From Nonomuraea sp. SYSU D8015 (GTDB lineage: Bacteria; Actinomycetota; Actinomycetes; Streptosporangiales; Streptosporangiaceae), in contig NZ_VJYI01000001.1 of NCBI RefSeq assembly GCF_008065375.1, positions 1,240,001 through 1,304,000 on the forward strand: a stretch of DNA of 64,000 bases. The letters run 5' to 3'. Shown here piece by piece: positions 9,390 to 17,780 of the stretch. The notes under the pieces are model-generated. The model had not been told where the DNA came from. It saw nothing but the letters and a program-made list of their open reading frames with translations, and did no database searches. Within the stretch, counting starts at the first letter, position 1. The number at the start of each line of letters is the position of its first letter. The position numbers were made by a program, and so were the translations under genes.

Positions 9390-9476
9390 CCGGCCAGCAA
9401 CGGCGCTGGCCTACCTGGAGGCGGACCCGTGACGGCCGCCTTTCTTCATGTCATCCATCAAAGGAGCGCCCTCACT

Positions 9477-10031
9477 ATGCGCACCAGATTCGTGGCCGCC
9501 CTGGCGGCCCTCCTCATCGGCGCAGGCCTCGCCACGCCATCCTCCGCCGCCGCTGATGTGCCCGGCCTGGAGATCGTCCAGATCGGCTACAACGCCTACG
9601 GCGCCGACCAGCCGTGGAACCGCAACCAGGAATTCATCGACATCAAGAACACCTCCACCGAGCCCGTCGACGTCAAGGGCCTGCGCGTGGAGGACGCGTG
9701 GGCGCACGGCCGCGGCTCGGGCGCCGGCCAGTGCAACAACTACACGCTCACCTCGCTGCCGGGCGTCGTCGAGGCCGACGGCAAACTGCTGCTGTCCGCC
9801 GGCCACACGATCCGCGTCTACGTCGGCTCCGGAACCGCCGCGGTGTTCGGCGACGGCCAGATGCACGCCGTCTACATGAACCACAACGTGGCATGCGGGT
9901 ATCGCGGACACTTCCTCAACAACGGCGCACAGCGCGACAAGGGCGCGCCGTGGGACACCGTCTGGATCACCCTCGGCTCGGCATCCGAGTCCAAGAGCTA
10001 CAACTTCTCCCGCGGCTACACCGCCCACTAG
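9477..10031 (+). CDS. Secreted lamin-tail-domain-like protein
   Basis: A 184-residue protein; ATG at 9477 chosen because AAGGAG lies 10 nt upstream and a standard signal peptide follows (positive n-region, Ala/Leu core, cleavage near Ala26). The mature part starts GLEIVQIGYNAYG and continues with the EFIDIKNTS(T)EPVDVKGLRV pattern seen in lamin-tail (LTD) Ig-like domains. Two Cys could form a disulfide. It lies between endolysin and holin-like genes, so it may be expressed late. A second LTD protein lies at 11,145 on the other strand. Confidence 0.7.
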   Translation: MRTRFVAALAALLIGAGLATPSSAAADVPGLEIVQIGYNAYGADQPWNRNQEFIDIKNTSTEPVDVKGLRVEDAWAHGRGSGAGQCNNYTLTSLPGVVEADGKLLLSAGHTIRVYVGSGTAAVFGDGQMHAVYMNHNVACGYRGHFLNNGAQRDKGAPWDTVWITLGSASESKSYNFSRGYTAH

Positions 10032-10040
10032 GAGGACGTC

Positions 10041-10427
10041 ATGCAGGTACGAATCTTCGGGTACGAGCCCGCGGTCTGGTTGTACGTCATCAACGCCCTG
10101 GTGGCGTTCCTGGCCACGCTGCCCGCGGTCGGCCTCACCGCTGAAACGTCCGGGTATGTGATGACGATCGCCAACGGCGTGGTCGCGCTCATCGTCGCGT
10201 TCCTCACCCGGCCGTGGGTCGTCTCCGCGCTCACCGGCGCCCTGTCCACGATCCTGACCGGGCTCGCCTCGTTCGGGCTGCCGCTCACCGAGCAGCAGAC
10301 GGGCGCGTTCGTCGTGCTCACCTCCGCCGTGCTCGGCCTAATCCTGCGGGCGAACGTGTCGCCGGCGCCGGTCACGTCGGATTATCCGCCGGGCGCGCAT
10401 TCGGACAAGAACGTGACGTCGCTGTAG
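10041..10427 (+). CDS. Holin-like membrane protein
   Basis: A 128-residue protein with TAGGAGGA before its ATG, 9 nt after the preceding gene. It has three hydrophobic segments (about 12-32, 39-56, 84-103) and a short polar C-terminal tail. Location in the lysis cassette and topology fit a holin that releases the CHAP endolysin. No family-specific motif was identified. Confidence 0.7.
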   Translation: MQVRIFGYEPAVWLYVINALVAFLATLPAVGLTAETSGYVMTIANGVVALIVAFLTRPWVVSALTGALSTILTGLASFGLPLTEQQTGAFVVLTSAVLGLILRANVSPAPVTSDYPPGAHSDKNVTSL

Positions 10428-10517
10428 ACGTCCCGCGCTGGGGCAGCCCACACCCTGGCGTTGGGATGGTCCGCCGTCGGCCGGGGATGGGACTCACGGC
10501 CACGGCGGACACGGAAC

Positions 10518-10553
10518 GCCCCGCTCGTCTCCCTCAAGGGAGGCGGGCGGGGC
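10518..10553. terminator. Bidirectional hairpin between convergent genes
   Basis: Two 16-nt arms (starting GCCCCGC and ending GCGGGGC) pair at 14 positions with the rest G-U, around a 4-nt loop, followed by TTCTTCG. It sits between the end of the + strand holin-like gene and the end of the minus gene at 10,567. Confidence 0.7.
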
Positions 10554-10566
10554 TTCTTCGCGTTTG

Positions 10567-10863
10567 TCAGCTGCCGTACGCGCCGGCGGGCGCCCGTACG
10601 GGCTCCCTCTCCCTTTCAGGGATCTGCCGCTGCTCCATGAGTTCTTGGCGGAGTTCCTCGACGTGGAGGCCGGAGCCGAGCGCGAAGAATGTGGGAGCCC
10701 ACTGACCGACGAAGATCCCCCAACGGTCGGCCCTGTCGATGCCCTTAGTGGTTTCGAGCGCGAGTGAGGATGCCCAGGCCGCGAACGACAGCCCGATCGA
10801 GGCGATCCCGCACGTGTACAGGAACGAGGACCGGATGCCCATCTTGTGAAGTGTCTTGATCAT
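10567..10863 (-). CDS. Small membrane protein with charged C-terminus
   Basis: A 98-residue protein; the internal ATG at 10,863 is chosen because GGAGGAAAG lies just upstream. Two hydrophobic segments (about 12-34 and 49-67) are followed by an acidic/basic tail rich in Glu, Gln and Arg. Function is unknown. It is transcribed toward the lysis cassette terminator and probably follows the LTD gene upstream of it. Confidence 0.6.
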   Translation of the reverse strand: MIKTLHKMGIRSSFLYTCGIASIGLSFAAWASSLALETTKGIDRADRWGIFVGQWAPTFFALGSGLHVEELRQELMEQRQIPEREREPVRAPAGAYGS

Positions 10864-11144
10864 GGCTTTCCTCCGTGAAGCTGCTGCCAATCTCCGTGCT
10901 GCCCCTGGGGGATATGCCGATGCGATGACGGTGGAAGATTCACTGTCCACTGGAGGGCAACGAATGGCAGGTGGCGGCGTGGAACGGAGCCGGGCGGGAA
11001 GGTCGGAGTTGCGGCGTGGGTGTCTGAGCCTCTGACCAGGGTGCAGCCAGACGCCCACGCCCCTCCACAGGAGGGCTACCGTCCGAGGTCGTAGAGCCGG
11101 AGGACCGCTTCACGCACCTCGGGCGGTGGCCGCTCTGCGCTGCG

Positions 11145-11600
11145 CTACTGGCAGTTGGTCCAGTCGCCGGCGCTGCCCCACGAGCAGGTATCGATCTTCT
11201 TCAGGTCTGAGCCTCGGTGGATGCTGGCCGTGTCGCCGTCGTTGTTCCACACGTACTGCCTGCGGTTCCAGTACACCGTCGACGTGCCGTCCTCTCCGCT
11301 GCCGCTGCGGACCGTGACCGTTTTGCCCGGCTTGAGTGTGAACGGGCCGAACCGGTACTTGTAACCGGTCTCGTCCCGCAACACCCAGCGCTCCAACTGG
11401 ATCGTCTTCCTCGTTGTGTTCTTCAGCACCACGTACTCGGCGTTGAGGGAGGAGTTGGAGCGCCGGTCCGCGCCGGGGCTGTCGTAGTACACCTTCACGA
11501 TCTGAACCGCCGGCGCGGCGGCCTGAGCGGGTGCGGCGGCCAGTGTGGACGCGAGCAGGGCCGTCCCGGCGGCAGCGGCGGGAGCGAGACGTCTGAACAC
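11145..11600 (-). CDS. Second secreted lamin-tail-domain-like protein
   Basis: A 151-residue protein. The GTG at 11,600 has AGGAG 7 nt upstream and begins a signal peptide (VFRRLAPAAAAG..., cleavage near APAQA). Longer in-frame starts lack both. The mature part (VQIVKVYYDSPG...) has the LTD pattern AEYVVLKNTTRKTIQLERW followed by beta strands and two C-terminal Cys. It shares its fold with the protein at 9,477 but has clearly diverged. It is probably expressed in the lysogen because it faces away from the late genes. Confidence 0.65.
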   Translation of the reverse strand: MFRRLAPAAAAGTALLASTLAAAPAQAAAPAVQIVKVYYDSPGADRRSNSSLNAEYVVLKNTTRKTIQLERWVLRDETGYKYRFGPFTLKPGKTVTVRSGSGEDGTSTVYWNRRQYVWNNDGDTASIHRGSDLKKIDTCSWGSAGDWTNCQ

Positions 11601-11775
11601 GGGCGAACTCCTGAGAGTAGGGGGATGGAACGTGACAACAGTGTGACGGCGGGGATTGCAGCGGGGTTGCCGAACGGTTGTGTCCGCATCCGGCCAACCA
11701 CAGCGGGCCGGCCGCTGGCCCGCACGGGTGTTCGGTCTAGGATCCTCTCGAACCACACGCACCACGGGGGAGACC

Positions 11776-12075
11776 ATGGCCGACTACGACATCCCGCCAG
11801 ATGCGATCAAAGCGCAGCAGGCTTACGACGCCGCGGATGCCGAGGTGCAGCGGCTTATCTCCCTCATGCCGTCCGGTGTCGCTGTAGCGGCCGGAGAGGC
11901 GACCATCCCGCCAGGGCTGGCCGACGAGCTACAGAGGGCGCGCCTGGCGCGGCTGGCGCGAATGGAAGAGCTGCGGGACCTGGACTGGTGGCAGACGGTG
12001 GACGACCCGATCAAGGCGGAGATGGCGCTCAGGAAGGCCGCGAGGCCAGGCGATGCCCCTGAGGGAACGGGATGA
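11776..12075 (+). CDS. Small helical protein
   Basis: A 99-residue soluble, Ala/Asp/Glu-rich helical protein with GGGGGAGA before its ATG. It is isolated and divergent from the LTD gene at 11,600. Its last 47 nt overlap the convergent small gene on the minus strand. No family is recognised. Confidence 0.55.
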   Translation: MADYDIPPDAIKAQQAYDAADAEVQRLISLMPSGVAVAAGEATIPPGLADELQRARLARLARMEELRDLDWWQTVDDPIKAEMALRKAARPGDAPEGTG

Positions 12076-12244
12076 CTTCGACCAGGTCGGCGAGGTCGAC
12101 GTACACCGCGACCTCTCGGGGGTGCCGGCAGTAGCCGAGGGTGTAGGTTCGCCCGTTGATCTGCTGGGTGATTTTGAGGACGGCACGCTGGTCGAGGGTG
12201 ATCGCGTCGATTTGGATGCCGTCAGGGCCGTGCCAGGTCACCAC
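12029..12244 (-). CDS. Small basic/beta protein
   Basis: A 71-residue protein starting at GTG. The sequence alternates strands and short helices (VLKITQQINGRTYTLGYCRHPREVA is its central region, split here by family type unknown). It lies just beyond the terminator of the long minus-strand operon and converges with the gene at 11,776. Coding is supported by composition; function is unknown. Confidence 0.5.
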   Translation of the reverse strand: MVTWHGPDGIQIDAITLDQRAVLKITQQINGRTYTLGYCRHPREVAVYVDLADLVEVIPFPQGHRLASRPS

Positions 12245-12286
12245 ACCTGAAAACTGTACAAAACGGACACAGTGGGGTGTGAAGAA

Positions 12287-12312
12287 GCCCCGGCCTCACC
12301 AGAGACCGGGGC
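12287..12312 (-). terminator. Terminator of the excisionase-to-WhiB operon
   Basis: Arms of 11 nt (GCCCCGGCCTC and its near-complement) enclose a 4-nt loop; on the minus strand the hairpin is followed by TTCTTC. It lies 18 nt after the last gene of the long minus-strand operon. Confidence 0.75.
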
Positions 12313-12329
12313 CGCAACAGCGGGCGACG

Positions 12330-12515
12330 TCACACGTCACGGCGTGCACCTCGCCTGCCTGTCTTCTCGGCGCGCAACGCCGCGGCCGCAGCGGCGCCCG
12401 CGATCAGGGTGGTGGTGGCGAGCGCGCCGGCGAGACCGAGCAGCACCTCGCTCAGCGACGGCGCCAGACGCCGACGGCGGACGACCGGGGTAGGTGATGA
12501 CATGACATTCTCCAT
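12330..12515 (-). CDS. Small membrane protein, last gene of the minus operon
   Basis: A 61-residue protein with a basic N-terminal region, one Ala/Leu/Thr-rich membrane segment (about 22-48) and a basic tail. Its start lies inside the 3' end of the WhiB-like gene in another frame, so the two are probably translationally coupled. Function is unknown. Confidence 0.5.
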   Translation of the reverse strand: MENVMSSPTPVVRRRRLAPSLSEVLLGLAGALATTTLIAGAAAAAALRAEKTGRRGARRDV

Positions 12516-12712
12516 GGTGATCTAGATGGTGGGTTTGATAGCGCATACTGCAGGCACTCTGCCTGCACTTCGCAGGATCGGCACACCCGCTTGGCCACCT
12601 TCGGCGAGGCGCCCTTCTCCGGGAAGAACACCTCCGGGTCCGTCTGGGAGCAAAGGCCAGCGTCCAGCCACGACAGCGGGCGGTGGTCAGTGGCCAGGTC
12701 GACGTCCGCCAC
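12452..12712 (-). CDS. WhiB-like Fe-S protein lacking the usual GVWGG region
   Basis: An 86-residue protein from GTG. The N-terminal half is a clear WhiB domain: Trp15, Cys21, FFPEKG and the C-x2-C-x5-C set at Cys44, Cys47 and Cys53, the four ligands of a [4Fe-4S] cluster. After CLQYAL the expected glycine-rich GVWGG turn and basic DNA-contact tail are missing. The frame reads into an unrelated Ser/Arg/His-rich end overlapping the next gene. It may act as a cluster-bearing partner of a sigma factor with altered DNA contact, or be a decayed gene kept open by chance. Confidence 0.75.
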   Translation of the reverse strand: MADVDLATDHRPLSWLDAGLCSQTDPEVFFPEKGASPKVAKRVCRSCEVQAECLQYALSNPPSRSPWRMSCHHLPRSSAVGVWRRR

Positions 12713-12929
12713 GGCCGACCTCGTCTCTGCGGATGAACTGAGCGGGCCGGGCGCCGGCCAAGCGCACCACGCCGACGATCACAAGGATCGCGAGAGCCGT
12801 GACCATGACGCCGACCGCGATCAGGAGCACGGTCAGGAGCGGGTTTGCGTCGGCGCCGGTTCTTCCGACGAGCGCCGTGAGGATCACACCGCCGCAATAG
12901 CCAGCGGGGATCCGATACAGGCTGTTCAC
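12687..12929 (-). CDS. Small two-segment membrane protein
   Basis: An 80-residue protein. GTG at 12,929 is preferred because GGAAGGGAG lies about 6 nt upstream; the longer start at 12,971 lacks this. Two hydrophobic segments (about 7-22 and 29-52) are followed by a basic tail. It lies between the FtsK-like ATPase and the WhiB-like gene and overlaps the latter by 26 nt. Function is unknown; a role alongside the transfer ATPase is possible. Confidence 0.55.
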   Translation of the reverse strand: MNSLYRIPAGYCGGVILTALVGRTGADANPLLTVLLIAVGVMVTALAILVIVGVVRLAGARPAQFIRRDEVGRGGRRPGH

Positions 12930-12967
12930 TGTGATCTCCCTTCCTGGGGGTGCCGTGGTGGTGGACG

Positions 12968-14422
12968 TCAACGGTTCAGGGCGTACAGGCCATGGCCGAC
13001 GCGGGCGATCTCCTCGTCGTTGGCGAGCGCGACCAGCGTGTTACGGACCGAGCCGATCCGAACCTCGCGGCCGCCGTCCTGGTTGACGACGTCGAGGATC
13101 TCCTCGGCCGTCAGCGCGTCCTCGGCGGCGGCCAGGGCAGTCACGACGCGGTCCTCCAGGCGTTTCTTCTTCCTCCCGCCGCGGCTAGCAGAGTCGCCGT
13201 CCGCCGACTGCGTCCGCTGCTCCTTCTCGGCGTACTCGTCGCGCAACGCCTGGCACAGCGCGGCCATGGCGGCAGGGTCGTGGCGGGCGGCGTACGCCTC
13301 GCCAGCGGCCTCCCACGACGCTTCCTCCAGCCGGGCGGGCTCTCCGGGGCCGTACAGGGCGAGAATCTCCGGGTCGAGGCCGGGCAGCGGCTCGATAGAG
13401 CCGATCCGCCAATGCCGCATCAGACTGGTCGGGGTCAAGCTCGTCAGCAGGTAGGCCATGCCCTGCGTGTCGCAGAAGTCGTCATCGTCGTCGTACGCGT
13501 CGAACTGGCTGCGCAGCTCAGGCTGCTTGAGCTGCTTGGGGATCGGCATGAGCTGCGTGCCCGGCTCCAGCAGCCCGTCCTTGGCCAGCTGCTGCATGAC
13601 GGTGGACGTCCAGCGCAGCAGCGTGACCTCGCCCTCCTTGAACATGGCGCGCAGCGTGTCGCTGCCGCCGAGCTCTTCCAGGTGGGAGGCTTGGGCGTCC
13701 AGCTCAGCGCCGACGCCGAGCGAACCGCCGGCACGGCTCAACTCCCGCAGCAGATAGGCCGCTTCGTCCCGGTAAGGAGCGCCCCGCTCCAGCGCACGGT
13801 TGGCCTCGTCCAGGCGCACCGACATGAGCGGGTCGGGGTCGCCGATCAGGAACGTGTTGCGCCCCATCTTCCAGTAGCGGGGCTGCCGGGCGAGCGAGGC
13901 GACCGCGACTGCCGACCGCAGCATGAGGATGACCTCCTCCTGCGTGGTGGCGAACCAGTCGACGTTTCCCTCGGCCTCGGGCGCGGACTGGCCACCTTTC
14001 AGGTCGCCGTACCAGGTGACGATGCCGTTGCGCTTCTCGCACGCCATCACGTACTGCACGATCCGGGACTTGCCGGCGCCGGTGGTACCGAACACGAGCG
14101 CCCGCTGGGCTCTGCCGGTCCGCTTATCGAAAAGCCTGCGCCGGGCCGGGCGCCCGTTGTGGTGGCGGCCGACCACGATCCGGCCATGCCGGTCCATCAG
14201 CATGTCGGCGGGGGAGGGCGGCGGCATGACCGCGAGCGGGTTGGCCGGGTAGACGGTGACGATGGCGCGGCGCCCGTGCACCTCGACGACGACCCGGCCA
14301 GGGTCGTCTTCCACGCCTAGCGCCGAGCACAGCGCCTCGTGGTCGTACTTGACGACCTGGCCGGGCGGCGCTTCCAGCATCAGCTCGACGATCTCGCCGT
14401 CGGGGATAGCGACCGCGCTCAT
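12968..14422 (-). CDS. FtsK/TraB-like DNA translocase ATPase
   Basis: A 484-residue ATPase with GAGGAGG before its ATG. The N-terminal ~100 residues are a small adaptor region. Walker A is FGTTGAGKS (111-119) and a Walker B-like SVRLDE lies near 200-205, spaced as in FtsK/SpoIIIE-family proteins. The C-terminal ~65 residues resemble a winged helix, which in FtsK/TraB proteins reads DNA sequence signals. It is shorter than chromosomal FtsK and lacks its membrane domain, but a membrane protein gene sits 3 nt upstream. The likely role is moving double-stranded DNA during conjugative transfer. Confidence 0.85.
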   Translation of the reverse strand: MSAVAIPDGEIVELMLEAPPGQVVKYDHEALCSALGVEDDPGRVVVEVHGRRAIVTVYPANPLAVMPPPSPADMLMDRHGRIVVGRHHNGRPARRRLFDKRTGRAQRALVFGTTGAGKSRIVQYVMACEKRNGIVTWYGDLKGGQSAPEAEGNVDWFATTQEEVILMLRSAVAVASLARQPRYWKMGRNTFLIGDPDPLMSVRLDEANRALERGAPYRDEAAYLLRELSRAGGSLGVGAELDAQASHLEELGGSDTLRAMFKEGEVTLLRWTSTVMQQLAKDGLLEPGTQLMPIPKQLKQPELRSQFDAYDDDDDFCDTQGMAYLLTSLTPTSLMRHWRIGSIEPLPGLDPEILALYGPGEPARLEEASWEAAGEAYAARHDPAAMAALCQALRDEYAEKEQRTQSADGDSASRGGRKKKRLEDRVVTALAAAEDALTAEEILDVVNQDGGREVRIGSVRNTLVALANDEEIARVGHGLYALNR

Positions 14423-14425
14423 GTT

Positions 14426-15292
14426 TCAGCCCTCCTCGTCTATGCGGTCGGCGGGCCGGCCGGTGCGCACGCTGGTCAGCACGGTCCCGGGCATGGCGTC
14501 CGGGGCGATCCGGTTGGCCCACACCGCGGCCGGTGTGACGTCCTCGTCCGGCCGGCCGACCTGCAGCAGCCGATAGGCGGAGCCACGGCCGGGCACCGGC
14601 CCGATGGCTATCAGGTCTTCGGGGACGTCCATCAGCGCCGACAGTCGCATGATCGAGATGTCCGGGACCGGCTGGCCGGGGACGGCGGAGCGGACCACCG
14701 CCCGCACGGCTGTCTCGCCGGTCCGCTCGATGTCCTCTAGCAGTGTGCCGGGGGCGGCACCGCCGTCGATGGCGACCTTCTGCGCCCACCAGCGCGCTGC
14801 CGGATGGTCACACACCTCGGCTGGCAGCGGCGCGACAGTGGTTGACGGGACGCGCGGCGGCGGGGACACCATACGGCGGGCGACGTCGGCCGGGCGCGCC
14901 ACCCACGTTCCCACCGTCCAGGTGGCCAGCGCCGCTGCCTCGAGCGGGTGGATACCGGGCACCCACTGTTCGGCGACCAGCAGACAGGCGAGGCTGCCGC
15001 CAGGCATCAGGTACAGCACGGTGGCGGTCGCCTTCTGGTGGCCATCAGGCTTCCACAGCCGCAGCGTGGCCAGCCCGCCCAGAGTGAGCGCCGCGTCGGC
15101 CAGCAGGGACACGCCGGTCCAGTGGCCGGTGAACAGACCCGCCGCAGCGGACGCAGCGCCGGCGAGCGTGGCCACGCGCCCCACAGCGCTGCGGACGACC
15201 TGCACGCGGCGTTGCATCTTGGTCAGCGCGTGCCACTGCGGCACTGTCACCTCCACGGGCGACAGTGCTGGCGGGTTCACAGGCCGGGCCAC
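14426..15292 (-). CDS. Membrane protein partner of FtsK-like ATPase
   Basis: A 288-residue protein from GTG with GAAGGAG 6 nt upstream. Residues ~30-135 contain about four hydrophobic segments. The C-terminal ~130 residues are soluble, with two small alpha/beta stretches resembling the N-terminal region of the ATPase. The stop lies 3 nt before the ATPase start. The pairing suggests it anchors the translocase at the membrane. Confidence 0.65.
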   Translation of the reverse strand: MARPVNPPALSPVEVTVPQWHALTKMQRRVQVVRSAVGRVATLAGAASAAAGLFTGHWTGVSLLADAALTLGGLATLRLWKPDGHQKATATVLYLMPGGSLACLLVAEQWVPGIHPLEAAALATWTVGTWVARPADVARRMVSPPPRVPSTTVAPLPAEVCDHPAARWWAQKVAIDGGAAPGTLLEDIERTGETAVRAVVRSAVPGQPVPDISIMRLSALMDVPEDLIAIGPVPGRGSAYRLLQVGRPDEDVTPAAVWANRIAPDAMPGTVLTSVRTGRPADRIDEEG

Positions 15293-15307
15293 AATCGTCT
15301 CCTTCGG

Positions 15308-15739
15308 TCAGCGGTTGCTGTAGAACTCGGCCTCAGCCATCGGCACAGGCATGTGGGTGGCGGCGTCGGCGACCGTCCCGTAGTCGCCCTCGTGGGCGTC
15401 GGCGGCCTGCTGGAACAGGGTCGACAGGTCCTCGGCCGCCTCCGCCATCGCCTCGGCCTCGTTCAGCACGCTCCGCATGACGGCCGCGGCCTGATGGTGC
15501 TCACCCACGGTGTCGCGGTCGACGGTCAGCGACGCCATCTGCTCTGCCAGCCGATCCACCGACGTCGAGCAGCCCTCGACGTAGCGGTAAGTGGAGCGGA
15601 CCTGCTGGCTCAGCCCGCGCAACTTGATCCCGGCCATGGTGAGCTGGGCGATGACGATGGTGTAACGCACCGCCGTCTCCAACACGCCGCCGCTCGCCTC
15701 CACCGCGGCGCCCGTCTGGCGCCTCTCCAACTCGCTCAT
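15308..15739 (-). CDS. Helical transfer-operon protein
   Basis: A 143-residue protein with AGGAGGAG before its ATG. It is almost entirely helical, with one moderately hydrophobic stretch (about 20-40) and coiled-coil character in residues 45-120. It sits in the minus operon 15 nt before the membrane protein gene. No family is recognised; a structural role in transfer is inferred from context. Confidence 0.6.
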   Translation of the reverse strand: MSELERRQTGAAVEASGGVLETAVRYTIVIAQLTMAGIKLRGLSQQVRSTYRYVEGCSTSVDRLAEQMASLTVDRDTVGEHHQAAAVMRSVLNEAEAMAEAAEDLSTLFQQAADAHEGDYGTVADAATHMPVPMAEAEFYSNR

Positions 15740-15751
15740 GAGCTCCTCCTG

Positions 15752-17680
15752 CTACTCGTCGTGGTATTCGCGCTCAGCGGGACGGGTGTGGCCGGCATCG
15801 CGGACCGCGTCGGCCAGAGGCTTGTGGCGGGCAGCGGCGTTCGCGCCGGCGATAGAGATGGCCTCGGAGGCGGCGGGCAATGTGTCGGCGATCGCCATGG
15901 CGCGGGCGCGCACGGTGGCGGTCTTGTCCATCAACCTGACGACCATGCCTTCCAGCACGCCGGGCACCATCAGCTCGACGACCTTGGCGTGCAGGGATTC
16001 CAGCCGGGTGAGCAGCAACTCGCAGCCGTCCGCGGTGTGCCGGGCCGGGGCCACCCCGTCGAGAATCTCCTCCGCCATGTCGGCGTCGGCGTCGATCACG
16101 TCGTAGATGGTCAACTCTGCGTCGCGGTACTGCGTGCTGCGGACGGGCGCGCTCACGAAACGGGCTCCATTCGGGGTCGCTGCTGGTGTCGGCGAAGGGC
16201 CTGCGGGTAGCGCAGGGCGTCCTCCAGCGGGTGCTCCCGCCAAGACCAAGGGCTCGGGCGCCGGCTCTGGGGGATCGTCGACGCGCTCGCAGGACTCAAC
16301 CCGCACGCTCCGGTCCGCCCCCGGCGGCGGGCGCATCCCCTCGAACCCTGGAGGAGGCGGGGGCGGCGTGCCGCCTGCTGTCGAGCTCCACGCGGTCGCG
16401 CCGGAGGCCTTGTGACGTCTGGTCCACCAGCGCTGCCGCGCGCCCCGATGCTTGCCGCGCTTGGGCCAGGTGAACCCGAAACTCATCCTGGAGCGCGGCT
16501 CGGGACGGGTTCTACGACGGCTCCAGCGCTTCAACCACCTGGCGCCGTGCTTCGCCGACTTGCGCACCCAGGACTTCCTGGAACGCCGACGCGGGCGCGC
16601 GGCCTCGCGTTCGGGGGCGACCCGGCGGTTCCAGCGTTTCCGCCCCTCGATCGCCTTGTCGCCACCGGGCCCGGGCCGCCGCTTGCTGGCCTTCCACCGC
16701 AGCCGGTCGTGCCGCGGCTTGCCCTTGTTGTCTGCCTTGCGCTTGCGGCCGCCGCCCGGGCGTCCGGATGTCCAGCCCTTCGGATCCTTGTCGCCGCCCT
16801 TGCCTCGGCGTTTGGGAGCCTTCCACCGCAGCTTGCCCGCAGGCTTCTTAGGAGCCTTCGGAGCCTTCGGGGAGTTCTTGTCGGCACCGCCCTTGGGCGT
16901 CTTCGGCGACTTGCCAGTGTCGGCGCCGCGGCGCTTCCGCCAGCCGAAACCGCCCTTGGCGGCGCCCTTCCGCCGCTTCTGCTTATCGCGCCCCCACGTC
17001 GTCTTGCCGCCCGGGCCAGCCTGGGGTGCATTGCCGCCCTTGCTGTCACGTCCCGGTCCTTTACGCGAACGATCCTGGCCGGCCCCGGGCCGATCGCCCC
17101 TGTCGCGCCGCTTACGGCCACCATCAGGGCGCGAACCCCTGCGGTCGCCGCCACCCGGGGAACGCAGAGACGACCTCTTGCCCCCCGATCCTCCCGAATC
17201 GGCGCCATTCGCTCTCCGAGCGCCGCTGGCGGCAGCCTTGGCCTGCGCCTTGTCGGCGTTGGCTCGAGCCTCATCAGCGAGCGCCTTCCGGCGGCGGGCC
17301 TGCTGCCACATGCCCTGCGCTGCCGCCACACCCAAAGCGGTGACCAGCGCTATCGCGACCGCGAGCGTGTCCCGCACGGTCGGATTGTCGGGATCCTCCG
17401 GCGCGGGCGGGACGAACCCGCCATCCTCGCCGCTGTCCTCGCCGGCGTCGGCCGGGGCCGGGACACCAGGCATCGTCAGGGCGAGCGGTGGCGCCATGTC
17501 CGCGACGCCGGGCAGCCGGGGCCAGACACCGGCCGGAGCGGACGGCGCGGCGCCCTCGGCGGGGCTGTCCGTCACGCCCGGGTCAGGGTCTGGTCTAGGG
17601 GCGTCGAAGGAGCCCGGCAGGAACACGCGAGGAAACTGTACGACCGAGCCGCCCCCGTCCTTGTCGTCGCTGCCGCTCAC
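15752..17680 (-). CDS. Large basic low-complexity membrane protein
   Basis: A 642-residue protein from GTG with GAGAGGAGG 5 nt upstream. The N-terminus is acidic/Pro-rich with a VVQFPRV motif near 12-18. One membrane segment (about 104-124) follows, then a ~330-residue tract of Lys, Arg, Gly, Pro and Trp with hardly any acidic residues. A Pro-rich linker leads to a helical C-terminal domain (about 505-642). The basic tract could bind DNA or cell-wall polymers. In this operon it may be a pore or DNA-docking part of the transfer apparatus; that is inference. Confidence 0.65.
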   Translation of the reverse strand: MSGSDDKDGGGSVVQFPRVFLPGSFDAPRPDPDPGVTDSPAEGAAPSAPAGVWPRLPGVADMAPPLALTMPGVPAPADAGEDSGEDGGFVPPAPEDPDNPTVRDTLAVAIALVTALGVAAAQGMWQQARRRKALADEARANADKAQAKAAASGARRANGADSGGSGGKRSSLRSPGGGDRRGSRPDGGRKRRDRGDRPGAGQDRSRKGPGRDSKGGNAPQAGPGGKTTWGRDKQKRRKGAAKGGFGWRKRRGADTGKSPKTPKGGADKNSPKAPKAPKKPAGKLRWKAPKRRGKGGDKDPKGWTSGRPGGGRKRKADNKGKPRHDRLRWKASKRRPGPGGDKAIEGRKRWNRRVAPEREAARPRRRSRKSWVRKSAKHGARWLKRWSRRRTRPEPRSRMSFGFTWPKRGKHRGARQRWWTRRHKASGATAWSSTAGGTPPPPPPGFEGMRPPPGADRSVRVESCERVDDPPEPAPEPLVLAGAPAGGRPALPAGPSPTPAATPNGARFVSAPVRSTQYRDAELTIYDVIDADADMAEEILDGVAPARHTADGCELLLTRLESLHAKVVELMVPGVLEGMVVRLMDKTATVRARAMAIADTLPAASEAISIAGANAAARHKPLADAVRDAGHTRPAEREYHDE

Positions 17681-17731
17681 GACCGCCTCCTCTCAAGGGT
17701 TGACAGACAGTGACCGAATGAGGGAACCTCT

Positions 17732-17780
17732 CTCGCGCGCGCGCCGCGCGTACGCGCGCCGCGCATTACGCGCGCGCGAG
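17732..17780. repeat. Nested CG-alternating palindromes in the transfer operon
   Basis: In the only gap above 100 nt in the transfer operon (17,681-17,813), perfect 12-nt arms CTCGCGCGCGCG (17,732-17,743) and CGCGCGCGCGAG (17,769-17,780) enclose a second palindrome, CGCGCGTACGCGCG (17,745-17,758). It could be a transfer-recognition locus, an attenuating RNA hairpin or a Z-DNA-prone site. Confidence 0.5.
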
